A stretch of DNA of 64,000 bases, taken from assembly GCF_026319365.1 (NCBI RefSeq), contig NZ_JAPDMS010000002.1, positions 62,001 through 126,000 of the forward strand, read 5' to 3'. Origin of the DNA: Methylophaga sp. OBS1 (GTDB taxonomy: Bacteria > Pseudomonadota > Gammaproteobacteria > Nitrosococcales > Methylophagaceae). This document shows, in pieces, positions 1-9,713 of this stretch (position 1 is the stretch's first letter; each line of letters begins with the position of its first letter). The position numbers and the translations under genes are program-made. The notes below the pieces were generated by a model. That model had not been told where the DNA came from and did not search any database. It was given only the letters and a program-made list of their open reading frames with translations.

Positions 1-160
1 ATTTCGGGTTGTTAGGATTGTGCTTCAGGTGATCGTTCCACAGGACTTCGGCGATATCCGCCATACCCATAGGCGCACCCGGGTGACCAGAATTCGCCTT
101 TTGTACTGCATCCATACTCAGAGCACGGATTGCATTAGCTAAATGTCTACGTGTAGCCAT
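1..160 (-). CDS. tkt: Transketolase, N-terminal fragment
   Basis: Only the first 53 codons are inside the window; the rest lies before base 1. The reverse strand reads [20 protein letters not shown] and continues with [18 protein letters not shown], the conserved transketolase N-terminus; the His of the SGHPG motif lines the thiamine diphosphate site. The enzyme moves two-carbon units between sugar phosphates in the pentose phosphate pathway, and in methylotrophs it also serves regeneration of the formaldehyde acceptor. The ATG ending at 160 has an AGGAG ribosome site a few bases upstream. It lies 26 bases downstream of the thioredoxin-like gene on the same strand. Confidence 0.93.
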   Translation of the reverse strand, partial: MATRRHLANAIRALSMDAVQKANSGHPGAPMGMADIAEVLWNDHLKHNPNNPK

Positions 161-186
161 TTTCTACATTCTCCTATTAAAAAAAA

Positions 187-741
187 TTAAGCCGCCCGCC
201 ATTTGATCGAGCAGCCCATACTCGGTATCTGATTTTCCGGGCCATGGCCTGTTTCAGCGACCTGCTTCATTGCTTCAAACAGGTCCCGTCGTACATCAGG
301 ATCGGCAGCCTGTTTACGGCTGGCATCCAGACGACCACGGTATTGCAATTCCAGGTCTTTGTTATAGCCAAAAAAATCAGGCGTGCAGACTGCCCCGTAA
401 GCCTGGGCGACCTGCTGCGATTCATCATATAAATAAGGAAAGGAAAACCCTTGCTGCTTCGCAACCTTTTTCATGTTATCGAACGAGTCTTCCGGGTATT
501 CTTCTACATCATTGGCCATGATGGCAACTGCGTTGATGCCGTATTGCTTGAGCTCATTGGTATCGCGGACCAGTCTGTCAATCACGGCCTGTACGTAAGG
601 ACAGTGATTGCAGATGAACATAATCAGCAGACCATTTTCACCGCGACAGTCATCCAGCGTCCAGATTTCGCCATCGGTACCCGGCAGCGAAAAATCAATG
701 GCTGGCTGACCGAAGTCACAAACTGGTGTTTCTAAAGCCAT
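187..741 (-). CDS. Thioredoxin-fold (AhpC/TSA-type) protein
   Basis: A 184-residue protein with the redoxin fold. The start (FGQPAIDFSLPGTDG) is typical of AhpC/TSA and TlpA-like proteins, and a CNHC motif inside FICNHCPYV sits where the CxxC or peroxidatic cysteine is expected. No signal peptide is visible, so it is probably cytoplasmic. Close relatives are annotated only as thioredoxin family protein, and the substrate is unknown. It is followed after 26 bases by tkt on the same strand, so the two may share a transcript. A peroxide or thiol reductase role is inferred from the fold. Confidence 0.8.
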   Translation of the reverse strand: MALETPVCDFGQPAIDFSLPGTDGEIWTLDDCRGENGLLIMFICNHCPYVQAVIDRLVRDTNELKQYGINAVAIMANDVEEYPEDSFDNMKKVAKQQGFSFPYLYDESQQVAQAYGAVCTPDFFGYNKDLELQYRGRLDASRKQAADPDVRRDLFEAMKQVAETGHGPENQIPSMGCSIKWRAA

Positions 742-1120
742 AAACGCTCACTTCAGTTGCATTTTCTCGCAGTTTCAGGTGAATAATTTTACGCATGAAA
801 CCCATTCGGAGTTCTGCATATTACCAGACAATTTCGAGAATGCGAAATCAGGCATTAACATGAGCACAACAAGCGCAGGTACTTGTATCCGGTCAAAAAA
901 CCCCGACTCAATCCACCCCGGCGCGAAGGGCAGATTCGGTCCTGAAGGCGATGCTTTGGGTCAGCAAAAAATAATCAGCTCAAGCATAATAGGTCCTTAT
1001 GCGAATTAACTGCCCTGACAGTGACAAGGTGACAGGCTGGAAACGGATTACCAGAAATTCTCGCCCGTCTGCGCCAGACTCAACTGAGCGCTGATTACCA
1101 CCCGGACAGCTGAATTATTT
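742..1120. other. Intergenic region upstream of mrcB
   Basis: About 380 bases between divergent genes. It should hold promoters for both flanking genes, but I see no convincing -35/-10 pair. A GTG-started reading frame of 76 codons at 779-1009 (+) has no ribosome site and no recognisable sequence, so it is not called as a gene. Confidence 0.5.
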
Positions 1121-3484
1121 ATGGCCCGAAAAAAAACCTCTCAAACTGCTAAGCGAAAACCGATGAAACGCCGCAGCCGAAGCACGTCCCGTAAAAACCA
1201 TCGGGGTTTTATCAGTAAATCCTCACTGTTTAAGATCCTGTTTACTCTGCTGGTCCTGATGGGCTTGTTATTGCTGTTTCTCGATGTACAGATCCGGCAC
1301 CAGTTTGAAGGCAAGCGCTGGGCCGTTCCGGCTAAGGTGTTCGCAAGGCCGCTTGAGCTTTATGCAGGCTCACCGCTGTCACTCAAAGATTTGAAAATTG
1401 AACTGCGTGGCCTCGGTTATCAATTTGTCAGCAAAGCATCACAGCCCGGACAAGCAGCGTTTTCATCATCCCGTGCCATCATCGCGACCCGTGGTTTTAA
1501 TTTTACAGATGGCAATGAGCCGGCCCGTCGCCTGGTACTCGACTTTAATAGCCAGGGGCTCTCAACTATCAGCGATTATCAGGGCAATGAACTCGCCCTG
1601 GTTCGGCTCGAACCGGTCCTCATCGGTGGTATTTATCCCCTTAATAATGAAGACCGGGATCTGATTCAGCTTGAAGATGCCCCGTCTGCTTTGATTGATG
1701 CCCTCATCGCCATTGAGGACCGTGACTTTTACTATCATCACGGCATTTCCCCCAAGGGCATCGCCCGTGCCATGGTCGCCAATATCAAGGCCGGCGGGTT
1801 TGTGCAGGGCGGCAGCACACTCACTCAGCAGCTGATTAAAAATTTCTATCTGACTTCTGACCGGACGCTGATCCGTAAGCTGCTGGAAATGCCCATGGCC
1901 ATGCTGCTGGAGCTGCATTACAGCAAGGATGAAATCCTGGAAGCCTACCTGAATGAGGTCTACCTGGGTCAGGATGGCGCGCGTGCCATTCATGGTTTCG
2001 GGCTGGGTGCTCACTACTTTTTTGCCCAACCAATCCAGGAGCTCAAGCTGCATCAAGTGGCCTTACTGGCCGGTATGGTCAAAGGGCCCTCATATTATGA
2101 CCCCCGCCGTCACCCTCAGCGAGCTAAACAGCGGCGGGATCTGGTGCTGCGGGTACTCAGGGATCAGGGCGAAATTACCCAGGAACAATATCAGCAGGCG
2201 ACCACGGCTGATCTGGATGTGGTCAAAAAAGGCACCCTGCTTAAAGAGGCCTACCCGGCCTTTCTGGATCTGGTGAAACGCCAGCTCAGACGGCATTACC
2301 GCGACGAGGATCTCAGCTCTGAGGGCCTACGTGTCTTCACCAGCCTGGATCCTATCGTGCAGAAAGAAGCCGAGCTGGCACTGACTCAAACCATCGCTCA
2401 GCTGGAGCAGGGTTACCAGGGCGTCAACAAACTGCAGGGCAGCATGGTGGTGACTGATCCACAAACAGGTGAAGTCTTGTCGGTCATCGGTGACCGCAAT
2501 ACCCGCTATAAAGGCTTTAACCGCGCACTCGACGCCAGGCGGCCTATCGGCTCACTGGTCAAGCCGGCTGTCTATCTGACTGCGCTGGAGCAGGGATACA
2601 CCCTGAGTTCACATTTGGATGACTCTCCTTATTCGCTGCCGCAGCCCAACGGCCAGACCTGGAAGCCGCAGAATTTTGATAAGCAGTCTCACAATAACGT
2701 CACGCTGATTGAAGGATTGACCCAGTCGTATAATATTTCCACCGCCAGACTGGGTATGGAACTGGGCCTTGATAAAGTCATCGATACGATGATCAGACTG
2801 GGTGTCAGGCGCGATTTGGATCCATATCCCTCTTTGTTACTTGGCGCACAGGGTCTGTCACCGCTGGAAGTTGCCACAATGTATCAGACTATCGCTGCCA
2901 ACGGTTTCCAGATGCCGGCCAGGGCGATTCGCACGGTCACCGACAGTAACGGCAATGCCTTGTCGAGTTATCCCTTCCAGCTTAAGCAGACCGTCGCGGC
3001 AGAAGATATCTATCTGCTACAGACCGCAATGCAGGAAGTGGCCCGTAGCGGCACCGCGGCGAGCATCTACCGCAGCTTACCGGGCAGTATCCGTGTCGCC
3101 GGCAAGACCGGCACATCGGATGACCAGCGTGACAGCTGGTTTGCCGGTTTCAGTAATAACCGCCTCGCCGTAGTCTGGCTGGGCCAGGATGATAATTCGC
3201 CGCTGCCATTTACCGGCTCTGGGGGCGCGCTGCGCGCCTGGACGCAGTTTATGGCCAGTCAGCCACTGGAGAGTTTCCACGCACCGACACCGGAAAACAT
3301 TGAATGGCTGTGGGTGAATGAGGACAATGGTTACTTATCCGCTGCACAATGTGAAGATGCCCGGCAGTTGCCGTTTATTCGTGGCACGGCACCACAACAG
3401 ACAGCGGAATGTTATCTCAAGGCAGATGAGCAGGACGATCCCGTCAGCCGCTCAATTGACTGGATAAAGGACTGGTTTCGCTAA
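1121..3484 (+). CDS. mrcB: Penicillin-binding protein 1b (bifunctional class A PBP)
   Basis: A 787-residue peptidoglycan synthase anchored in the inner membrane. It has a basic cytoplasmic tail (1-33), one membrane helix (about 36-54), a UB2H-like region, a glycosyltransferase domain and a transpeptidase domain. The glycosyltransferase part shows IEDRDFYYHHG with catalytic Glu199 and the GGSTLTQQL block. The transpeptidase part shows SxxK (Ser478-Lys481 in GSLVKP), SxN (Ser536-Asn538) and KTG (662-664). It polymerises lipid II and cross-links the peptides. Length and motif order fit PBP1b, and all catalytic motifs are intact. The next gene starts only a few bases later and probably encodes its outer-membrane activator. 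Confidence 0.96.
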   Translation: MARKKTSQTAKRKPMKRRSRSTSRKNHRGFISKSSLFKILFTLLVLMGLLLLFLDVQIRHQFEGKRWAVPAKVFARPLELYAGSPLSLKDLKIELRGLGYQFVSKASQPGQAAFSSSRAIIATRGFNFTDGNEPARRLVLDFNSQGLSTISDYQGNELALVRLEPVLIGGIYPLNNEDRDLIQLEDAPSALIDALIAIEDRDFYYHHGISPKGIARAMVANIKAGGFVQGGSTLTQQLIKNFYLTSDRTLIRKLLEMPMAMLLELHYSKDEILEAYLNEVYLGQDGARAIHGFGLGAHYFFAQPIQELKLHQVALLAGMVKGPSYYDPRRHPQRAKQRRDLVLRVLRDQGEITQEQYQQATTADLDVVKKGTLLKEAYPAFLDLVKRQLRRHYRDEDLSSEGLRVFTSLDPIVQKEAELALTQTIAQLEQGYQGVNKLQGSMVVTDPQTGEVLSVIGDRNTRYKGFNRALDARRPIGSLVKPAVYLTALEQGYTLSSHLDDSPYSLPQPNGQTWKPQNFDKQSHNNVTLIEGLTQSYNISTARLGMELGLDKVIDTMIRLGVRRDLDPYPSLLLGAQGLSPLEVATMYQTIAANGFQMPARAIRTVTDSNGNALSSYPFQLKQTVAAEDIYLLQTAMQEVARSGTAASIYRSLPGSIRVAGKTGTSDDQRDSWFAGFSNNRLAVVWLGQDDNSPLPFTGSGGALRAWTQFMASQPLESFHAPTPENIEWLWVNEDNGYLSAAQCEDARQLPFIRGTAPQQTAECYLKADEQDDPVSRSIDWIKDWFR

Positions 3485-3493
3485 GGAATGATT

Positions 3494-4069
3494 ATGCGCT
3501 TATCCACACCCCGCCTGCTAATGACAGGTGTTTTTGTTGCGATGATGGCAGGTTGTAGCATAGCGCCATCACAAGCACCCAGAGCGCCGGTGGAAGACCG
3601 GGGCACTGAGGCCGAAGCGAGGCCATCGCCCAGACCGGCGCCGCAGGCGCCTCCCTCAGAAGCGGCTGTCGCGACACCCTTACCTGATTCCGGTCCGGCT
3701 GCGACACCGAGCCCTTCACCGGCACCGGCGCCACAACCGCAAAATCAACAAAGTCCCGCCGTGTTGGCGCTGCTCAGCAATGCTGAACAATCTCGTGATG
3801 CCGGTGATTACCGCGCCGCACAAGGCAGCCTGCAGCGCGCACAGCGTATTGCACCCAGAGATCCGGAAGTTTACTACTCGCTGGCTGTGACCCATATGGA
3901 GCTGGAAGATTTTGCTCTGGCCGAGCAGGTAGCCCTGAAGGGCGTCTCGCTGGCGCAGGGCAATACTTCTCAGCTGCGCCGGTTGTGGCAGTTACTTGCC
4001 AAGATCCGCCTACGTGCCGGTGATCCGGAAGGCTCGCGTCAGGCAGAGTTAAAAGCAGGTCAATATTAA
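3494..4069 (+). CDS. TPR lipoprotein, probable LpoP-type activator of PBP1b
   Basis: A 191-residue lipoprotein. Its signal peptide ends in a MMAGC lipobox (Cys21), followed by a Pro/Ala-rich linker (about 25-85) and two or three tetratricopeptide-like repeats (about 90-190, for example PEVYYSLAVTHMELEDFALA). An ATG at 3488 is also in frame, but AAGGA lies at a proper distance only from the ATG at 3494. The gene follows mrcB directly. In Pseudomonas the PBP1b activator LpoP is likewise a TPR lipoprotein encoded next to the PBP1b gene. The same architecture and position suggest that role here; function is inferred. Its stop codon overlaps the stop of the convergent kinase gene. Confidence 0.75.
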   Translation: MRLSTPRLLMTGVFVAMMAGCSIAPSQAPRAPVEDRGTEAEARPSPRPAPQAPPSEAAVATPLPDSGPAATPSPSPAPAPQPQNQQSPAVLALLSNAEQSRDAGDYRAAQGSLQRAQRIAPRDPEVYYSLAVTHMELEDFALAEQVALKGVSLAQGNTSQLRRLWQLLAKIRLRAGDPEGSRQAELKAGQY

Positions 4070-7000
4070 TCCGTCTGATTGACTAGCTCTGAACGTAGTT
4101 GCTGCTGCAAGGTGGGATAAGCAGCCAACTGATTGCTGATGCCAGTGATATCGAATATCTCGACTTTCTGCAGCAAGGCTTCTGCATACTCGATGACCGG
4201 GCGGAACTGTAACGCTTCGCCCGCCTCAAGCAAACGCTGGCCAAAGCGCTGAATAGCACCTATGTTGTTACCTGACTTAATCTGTTCCCAGCTTGCAGTA
4301 AAACCTTCCAGTTGTTCGATCATCTGACCCAGATCAGCACGTTCCGCATCGGACAGAGAGATTTCAGCCTCTGCAACAGCAAGGGACTCGGTCATTTGGT
4401 GAGGCAAAAAGCGGGCGAGCGACGCCAACAGGGCACTGTGCTTAACCGGCTTACGAACATAGTCATCGAAATCGGATTTTTGTATCCGTTCAAAATCTTC
4501 TTTCATCACCGACGCAGTCAGAGCGATGATGGGAATATCACGTTCTGCCTTGATTCTGGCAGCGGCTTCATAACCACTCATCACCGGCATTCTCAGGTCC
4601 ATCAGAATCAGATCGACCGGCTCTGTCTCGAGTAGCTCAATGGCATTGAGACCGTTGCTGGCTTCAATAATCCGGAGTGAGCTATCCCTGAAATTCTCAC
4701 GCAGCAGTTGCCGATTATTGGCAACATCATCCACCACCATGATCGTCGCCGGCAGGAACTCCAGGCTCAGGTCACCGGCTTGTATTTGTTCATCACGCTC
4801 ACTGGCGGCGATGCTGGCGACATCAACCTGATTGAGCGTGACCGTAAAGGTTGAGCCGACCTCAGGCTGACTACTGACCGTCAGCTCGCCGCCCATCAGC
4901 TTGACCAGCCTGCTGCTGATTGCTAGGCCCAGGCCGGTACCGCCAAAGCGGCTCAGATCATGACTGCTGGTCTGGTTGAATTCATCAAATATCGTATCCA
5001 GGTCCGCTTGCGCTATGCCGATGCCCGTGTCTTCAACATCGATTTTGAGATTCAGGCGACTGAGAACACTGTCCTCTTCCTCGGTATAAGCCCGCAACTT
5101 GACATAGCCTGACTCGGTGAACTTGACGGCATTCCCCATTAAGTTAAGCAGTACCTGCCTCAACCTGACCGTGTCCAGCATCAGACTTTCAGGAATACTC
5201 GGCGCCACCTCCAACAGCATGTTCACGTCTTTCTGCCTGAGACTCAGGGCAAAGATATTGGCTACTTCCCGGAACAAATCATGCGGATTAGCCGGCGATT
5301 TATCAATGTCCAGTTTACCCGCCTCTATTTTCGATAAATCGAGAATATCGTTAATCAGCAACAGCAGATCTTTACCTGCCGATTGAATCGTATCGGCATA
5401 CTTTTTCAGACCCGGCTCAGTCAGGCGGGCACTTAACAACTCGGTAAAGCCCATAATCGCATTCATCGGTGTGCGTATCTCATGGCTCATGTTGGCCAGA
5501 AAGGCTGATTTCGCCTTATTTGCTACCTCGGCCCTGTCCCTGGCTTCGCGCAAAGCCTGCTCCATCTCCAGACGCTCCGTGATATCGACAGCAATCGACA
5601 ATAAGGCATTTTGTTTGTGGTACTGAATCGGAATCATCGACACCATCATCGAATGTACCTGGCCGTCCAGGCCCTTGAAAGCCACAATTTTCTGTTCGAC
5701 GTACCCCTTCTCCCGAATTTCCGCCATCAAGGCATCACGCTGTGATTTATCCTGATAAAAATCCAGCATATTGTAGTTATTCAGTTCTTCAGGTGTCAGT
5801 TTGTAATCCCTTAACGCCTGCGGATTGACTGTAAATATCTTGCCGTCATAACCGGTAACCGCCACCTGCAAGGGGATATAATCGAGCAGCGTCTGGGTCT
5901 GTGCCTCAGCCTCTTTACGCAAACGCACCTCTTTTGCCAGTTTGCGGTTCCAGTACAGGATCACTGCGGCCAGTAACAGGAACACCAGCAGGATCCGTCC
6001 AATCAAGCCATAATCAATCCGCGAAACAAATTTATGTCTCCCCCACGCATCGAGGATCATCTGTTTCTCTGCCTGACTGATATCTGCCAGTGCACGATTA
6101 AATAAGGACACCAGTGGGGCTTTATCAGGCTGGATGCCGAAGGCCAGCTTGGTATTGAAGCCGGTTTCTCCCACGATCCGGATGTTATTGATGCCCATTT
6201 CTGAAATGTGGTAGCTGGCTTGTGCCAGTGTCGCCAGTAGTGCGTCCACTCTGCCGGTCGACACCGCGGTCAAACCATCCTGAATTGACGTCACTTCGGT
6301 CAATACGATGTCGGGGTAAGCTTTACGAATGGCAGGCACATAACCGTAATCCCGGATCACTGCAATATCCTGGTCGCGAATCGAATCAATGCTGTCTACA
6401 TAATTTTCGCGGTTGGACATGACAATGACCACCGGGCTGGACAAGTAGGACTGAGTGAATGCTAACGCCTCTGTAAGCGTCGAATCACTGGTTTCCGACA
6501 GGACATCAATCGTCCCGTTACGGGCCATCGCCACGGTTTCTGACCAACTCTCGGTCGGGACATAGACAATCTCCAGCCCGAGTTTTTGGGCGATCAGCTT
6601 GAGGTGCTCGGCCACGATGCCAATGTAGTTACCGTCGCTGTCGAAGGCTTCATAAGGCAACCAGTTGGGATCTCCACCAAAACGAATGCTTGGATTCGCA
6701 GCCAACCAGTCCCTGTCGGTCTGAGACAGCGTGAGTCCGGGACTACTGATTATCGAACGCTGTTTGAACCATCTTTCATGAATAGCACGTTTTTCACTGA
6801 TAGTAATGGCATCCAGCCCTTTCTGAATAACTGAGGCCAGGATCGGATCCGTTTTACGGGTTGCCATATGGATATATCGGCTGCCCAGTTCCCGTGTCGA
6901 ACGCCACGGCTGAATCGTTGTAATAGCCTGTTTATCCAGTGCATACACCATCACAGCATAGGTTTCGAACAATAATTCGGCTCGTCCCTCAAGCACGGCA

Positions 7001-7602
7001 TCTACCGCACTGCCCAGTGTGTCGACTTCAACGAGCTCGAGCTCAGGGAAATGGGTTTCGATCACCTGGATATGCGCATCATCCCTGGGCACCGCAACGC
7101 GCAGGCCCTCGAGCGATTGCAACGAATCGGGATCGAGATCAGTGCGGATGAAAAAATAATCCAGCGTCTCGTGATAGGACCGGCTGAATTGCATGAACTT
7201 GAGTCGTGCCGGCGTCTTATAAACGGCCGGCAGCAGATCGATTTGCCCGCGCCGAAACCGCGCCAGGTTCTGCCACCAGTAGCCGGTCTGATAGCTGAAT
7301 TTGAGCCCGGTTTTTTCCGCGATTAAATCCAGGTAGTCACGGCTGACGCCCTGGTACTGGCCCTGTTGGTTGATGAAGTCGAAAGGCGCCCAGTCGAGTC
7401 CCGCCCCCACCAACACCGCCTGATTGGTTTGCAGCCAGCGTTGTTCATCGGCGCTGAGTGATACGCTCATGCGGGATTGATAGCTGGGAACATCAGCCCA
7501 CAACGGTGTACTCAGTAATCCTGCCAGCAAACACACCATGCATCGCAAAAGCCCGGATATGAAGCTCCAGCATCGGTATGGGATGGTCGGGGTGAGAGTC
7601 AC
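4066..7602 (-). CDS. BvgS/EvgS-like hybrid sensor histidine kinase
   Basis: An 1178-residue inner-membrane phosphorelay kinase. In order: signal sequence (1-37), two periplasmic SBP_bac_3 domains (about 50-285 and 293-525), a membrane helix (about 533-551), a PAS domain (about 565-680), HisKA with phospho-His707 in MSHEIRTPMN, HATPase_c with an N-box at LRQVLLNLMGNAVKF and G-boxes DTGIGI and GGTGLGLA, then a receiver domain with acidic pair Asp958/959, phospho-Asp1002 and Lys1051. The last 100 residues are helical; I see no clear HPt histidine, so the relay probably continues on another protein. The upstream gene, overlapping by 4 bases, encodes an HD-GYP response regulator and is the obvious partner. 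The ligand is unknown; amino acids or organic acids are typical of the domain. Confidence 0.9.
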   Translation of the reverse strand: MTLTPTIPYRCWSFISGLLRCMVCLLAGLLSTPLWADVPSYQSRMSVSLSADEQRWLQTNQAVLVGAGLDWAPFDFINQQGQYQGVSRDYLDLIAEKTGLKFSYQTGYWWQNLARFRRGQIDLLPAVYKTPARLKFMQFSRSYHETLDYFFIRTDLDPDSLQSLEGLRVAVPRDDAHIQVIETHFPELELVEVDTLGSAVDAVLEGRAELLFETYAVMVYALDKQAITTIQPWRSTRELGSRYIHMATRKTDPILASVIQKGLDAITISEKRAIHERWFKQRSIISSPGLTLSQTDRDWLAANPSIRFGGDPNWLPYEAFDSDGNYIGIVAEHLKLIAQKLGLEIVYVPTESWSETVAMARNGTIDVLSETSDSTLTEALAFTQSYLSSPVVIVMSNRENYVDSIDSIRDQDIAVIRDYGYVPAIRKAYPDIVLTEVTSIQDGLTAVSTGRVDALLATLAQASYHISEMGINNIRIVGETGFNTKLAFGIQPDKAPLVSLFNRALADISQAEKQMILDAWGRHKFVSRIDYGLIGRILLVFLLLAAVILYWNRKLAKEVRLRKEAEAQTQTLLDYIPLQVAVTGYDGKIFTVNPQALRDYKLTPEELNNYNMLDFYQDKSQRDALMAEIREKGYVEQKIVAFKGLDGQVHSMMVSMIPIQYHKQNALLSIAVDITERLEMEQALREARDRAEVANKAKSAFLANMSHEIRTPMNAIMGFTELLSARLTEPGLKKYADTIQSAGKDLLLLINDILDLSKIEAGKLDIDKSPANPHDLFREVANIFALSLRQKDVNMLLEVAPSIPESLMLDTVRLRQVLLNLMGNAVKFTESGYVKLRAYTEEEDSVLSRLNLKIDVEDTGIGIAQADLDTIFDEFNQTSSHDLSRFGGTGLGLAISSRLVKLMGGELTVSSQPEVGSTFTVTLNQVDVASIAASERDEQIQAGDLSLEFLPATIMVVDDVANNRQLLRENFRDSSLRIIEASNGLNAIELLETEPVDLILMDLRMPVMSGYEAAARIKAERDIPIIALTASVMKEDFERIQKSDFDDYVRKPVKHSALLASLARFLPHQMTESLAVAEAEISLSDAERADLGQMIEQLEGFTASWEQIKSGNNIGAIQRFGQRLLEAGEALQFRPVIEYAEALLQKVEIFDITGISNQLAAYPTLQQQLRSELVNQTD

Positions 7603-8654
7603 GTTAACTGAGCGATGTCGAGAAACTTATCCACATTGTCAGTGAACAGGTCCACCAGTTCTGGGTCGAAATGACTACCACGGTTAGCGACAATGAAATC
7701 CACCGCTTCATGCGGTTCCCATGCCTCTTTGTAGCAGCGCTTGTGAGTCAGCGCGTCAAACACATCGGCCAGGGCGACGATGCGGCCGTAGATATGAATA
7801 TCTGACCCTTTAAGCGCTCGCGGATAGCCTTTGCCATCCCAGCGTTCATGATGCTGATGGGCAATGATCGCCGCCGCCTGAATCAGACGACGTTTTGAGC
7901 CCGACATCAGCCGATAGGCATTGCTGGTATGTTGCTTCATCATCTCAAATTCTTCCGGTGACAACCGTCCCGGCTTGTGCAGGATTTCATGGGGCACAGT
8001 CATCTTACCGATATCATGCATCGGTGAAGCATGATAAAGCGTATCGGCGTCAGCCTCGGTCAGACTGGGATGCAACATAGCGAGAAGAGAGGAAATTTCA
8101 GACACCCGGCGGATATGTTTACCGGTCTCGTCGGAGGTGGATTCCATCAGTTCGGTCAGTAACCAGATCAGCTCCTTCTGGCTGTCTTCCAGCTCTGACA
8201 ATAAGCGAGCCTGGGCGAAGCGTGATTTGGTCTCAAGATCAATATTCTGCTGTTCCAGCCATTTCCGCGTCTGAAACAACTGAATATGAGCCCTGACCCT
8301 GGCCAGTAACTCGGCGCCATGAAAAGGCTTGGTGACATAATCAACACCGCCCACCTCAAAAGCACTGGCTATGGAATCGACATCGGTACGCGCAGTCAGG
8401 AAAATAATGGGCACATCGCGCCAGGCTGGCATCGCTTTGATCTGACGGCTGACTTCAAAACCATCCATGCCAGGCATCATGATATCGAGCAGAATCAGAT
8501 CAAATTCGGCCCCGTCGGCTTGTAGCATGGATAAGGCCTTGGGACCATCGGTGGCAAATGAGAAGTCGTAATTATCCTCACGCAGCAAATTCATTGCTAC
8601 CTGAATATTGTCGGTAACATCATCGACAATCAGAATGTTTGCTGCCGTTGTCAT
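7599..8654 (-). CDS. Response regulator with HD-GYP c-di-GMP phosphodiesterase domain
   Basis: A receiver domain is followed by an HD-GYP domain. Counting from the first possible ATG (8660), the phospho-acceptor is Asp59 in LILLDIMMPG, the switch Lys is in TKPF, the HD pair is at 215-216 (MHDIGK), and GYP is at 278-280 (WDGKGYP). The metal-binding set looks complete, so hydrolysis of c-di-GMP is likely. AGGGA abuts the ATG at 8660 but is well spaced from the ATG at 8654, which I take as the start. The last 4 bases overlap the hybrid kinase gene, so the pair forms one operon that probably turns a periplasmic signal into lower c-di-GMP. Confidence 0.9.
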   Translation of the reverse strand: MTTAANILIVDDVTDNIQVAMNLLREDNYDFSFATDGPKALSMLQADGAEFDLILLDIMMPGMDGFEVSRQIKAMPAWRDVPIIFLTARTDVDSIASAFEVGGVDYVTKPFHGAELLARVRAHIQLFQTRKWLEQQNIDLETKSRFAQARLLSELEDSQKELIWLLTELMESTSDETGKHIRRVSEISSLLAMLHPSLTEADADTLYHASPMHDIGKMTVPHEILHKPGRLSPEEFEMMKQHTSNAYRLMSGSKRRLIQAAAIIAHQHHERWDGKGYPRALKGSDIHIYGRIVALADVFDALTHKRCYKEAWEPHEAVDFIVANRGSHFDPELVDLFTDNVDKFLDIAQLT

Positions 8655-8684
8655 GTCCATTCCCTAGCACATTTGACTTCCGAT

Positions 8685-8713
8685 TATATAAGTACAAAAT
8701 CCATTCTGTACAA
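8685..8713 (-). promoter_or_regulatory. Sigma70-type promoter for the HD-GYP/hybrid kinase operon
   Basis: On the minus strand TTGTAC and TATATA (running into TATAAT) are separated by 17 bases, about 30 bases before the start codon. Read from sequence; the transcription start is not known. Confidence 0.55.
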
Positions 8714-8736
8714 CCGGAATAACAGCTTAGCGCTCG

Positions 8737-8769
8737 GGGAGCCCGAAAACGGCGAATTCGGGCGTCTCC
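8737..8769 (-). terminator. Stem-loop after dapB
   Basis: GCCCGAA (8741-8747) pairs with TTCGGGC (8757-8763), and the stem can extend outward with mismatches. It lies just downstream of the dapB stop. There is no good T-run after it, so it could be a weak terminator or an mRNA-end hairpin. Confidence 0.4.
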
Positions 8770-8778
8770 GTCAGAGTC

Positions 8779-9588
<810 letters not shown>

Positions 9589-9713
9589 TTAACTTCCTTT
9601 CTTTGTTTACGCACATTACCCGGGGATAGACTTGAACAGCTACCCCGGCTGACGGTGCGATTCAATGCAGAGAGTATCTCCAGCTTGAACCGTTACCGCA
9701 AGCGGATTGGTAT

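Noticed and set aside
779..1009. 76-codon GTG reading frame upstream of mrcB
   Set aside because: No ribosome site, low-complexity translation and no family resemblance.
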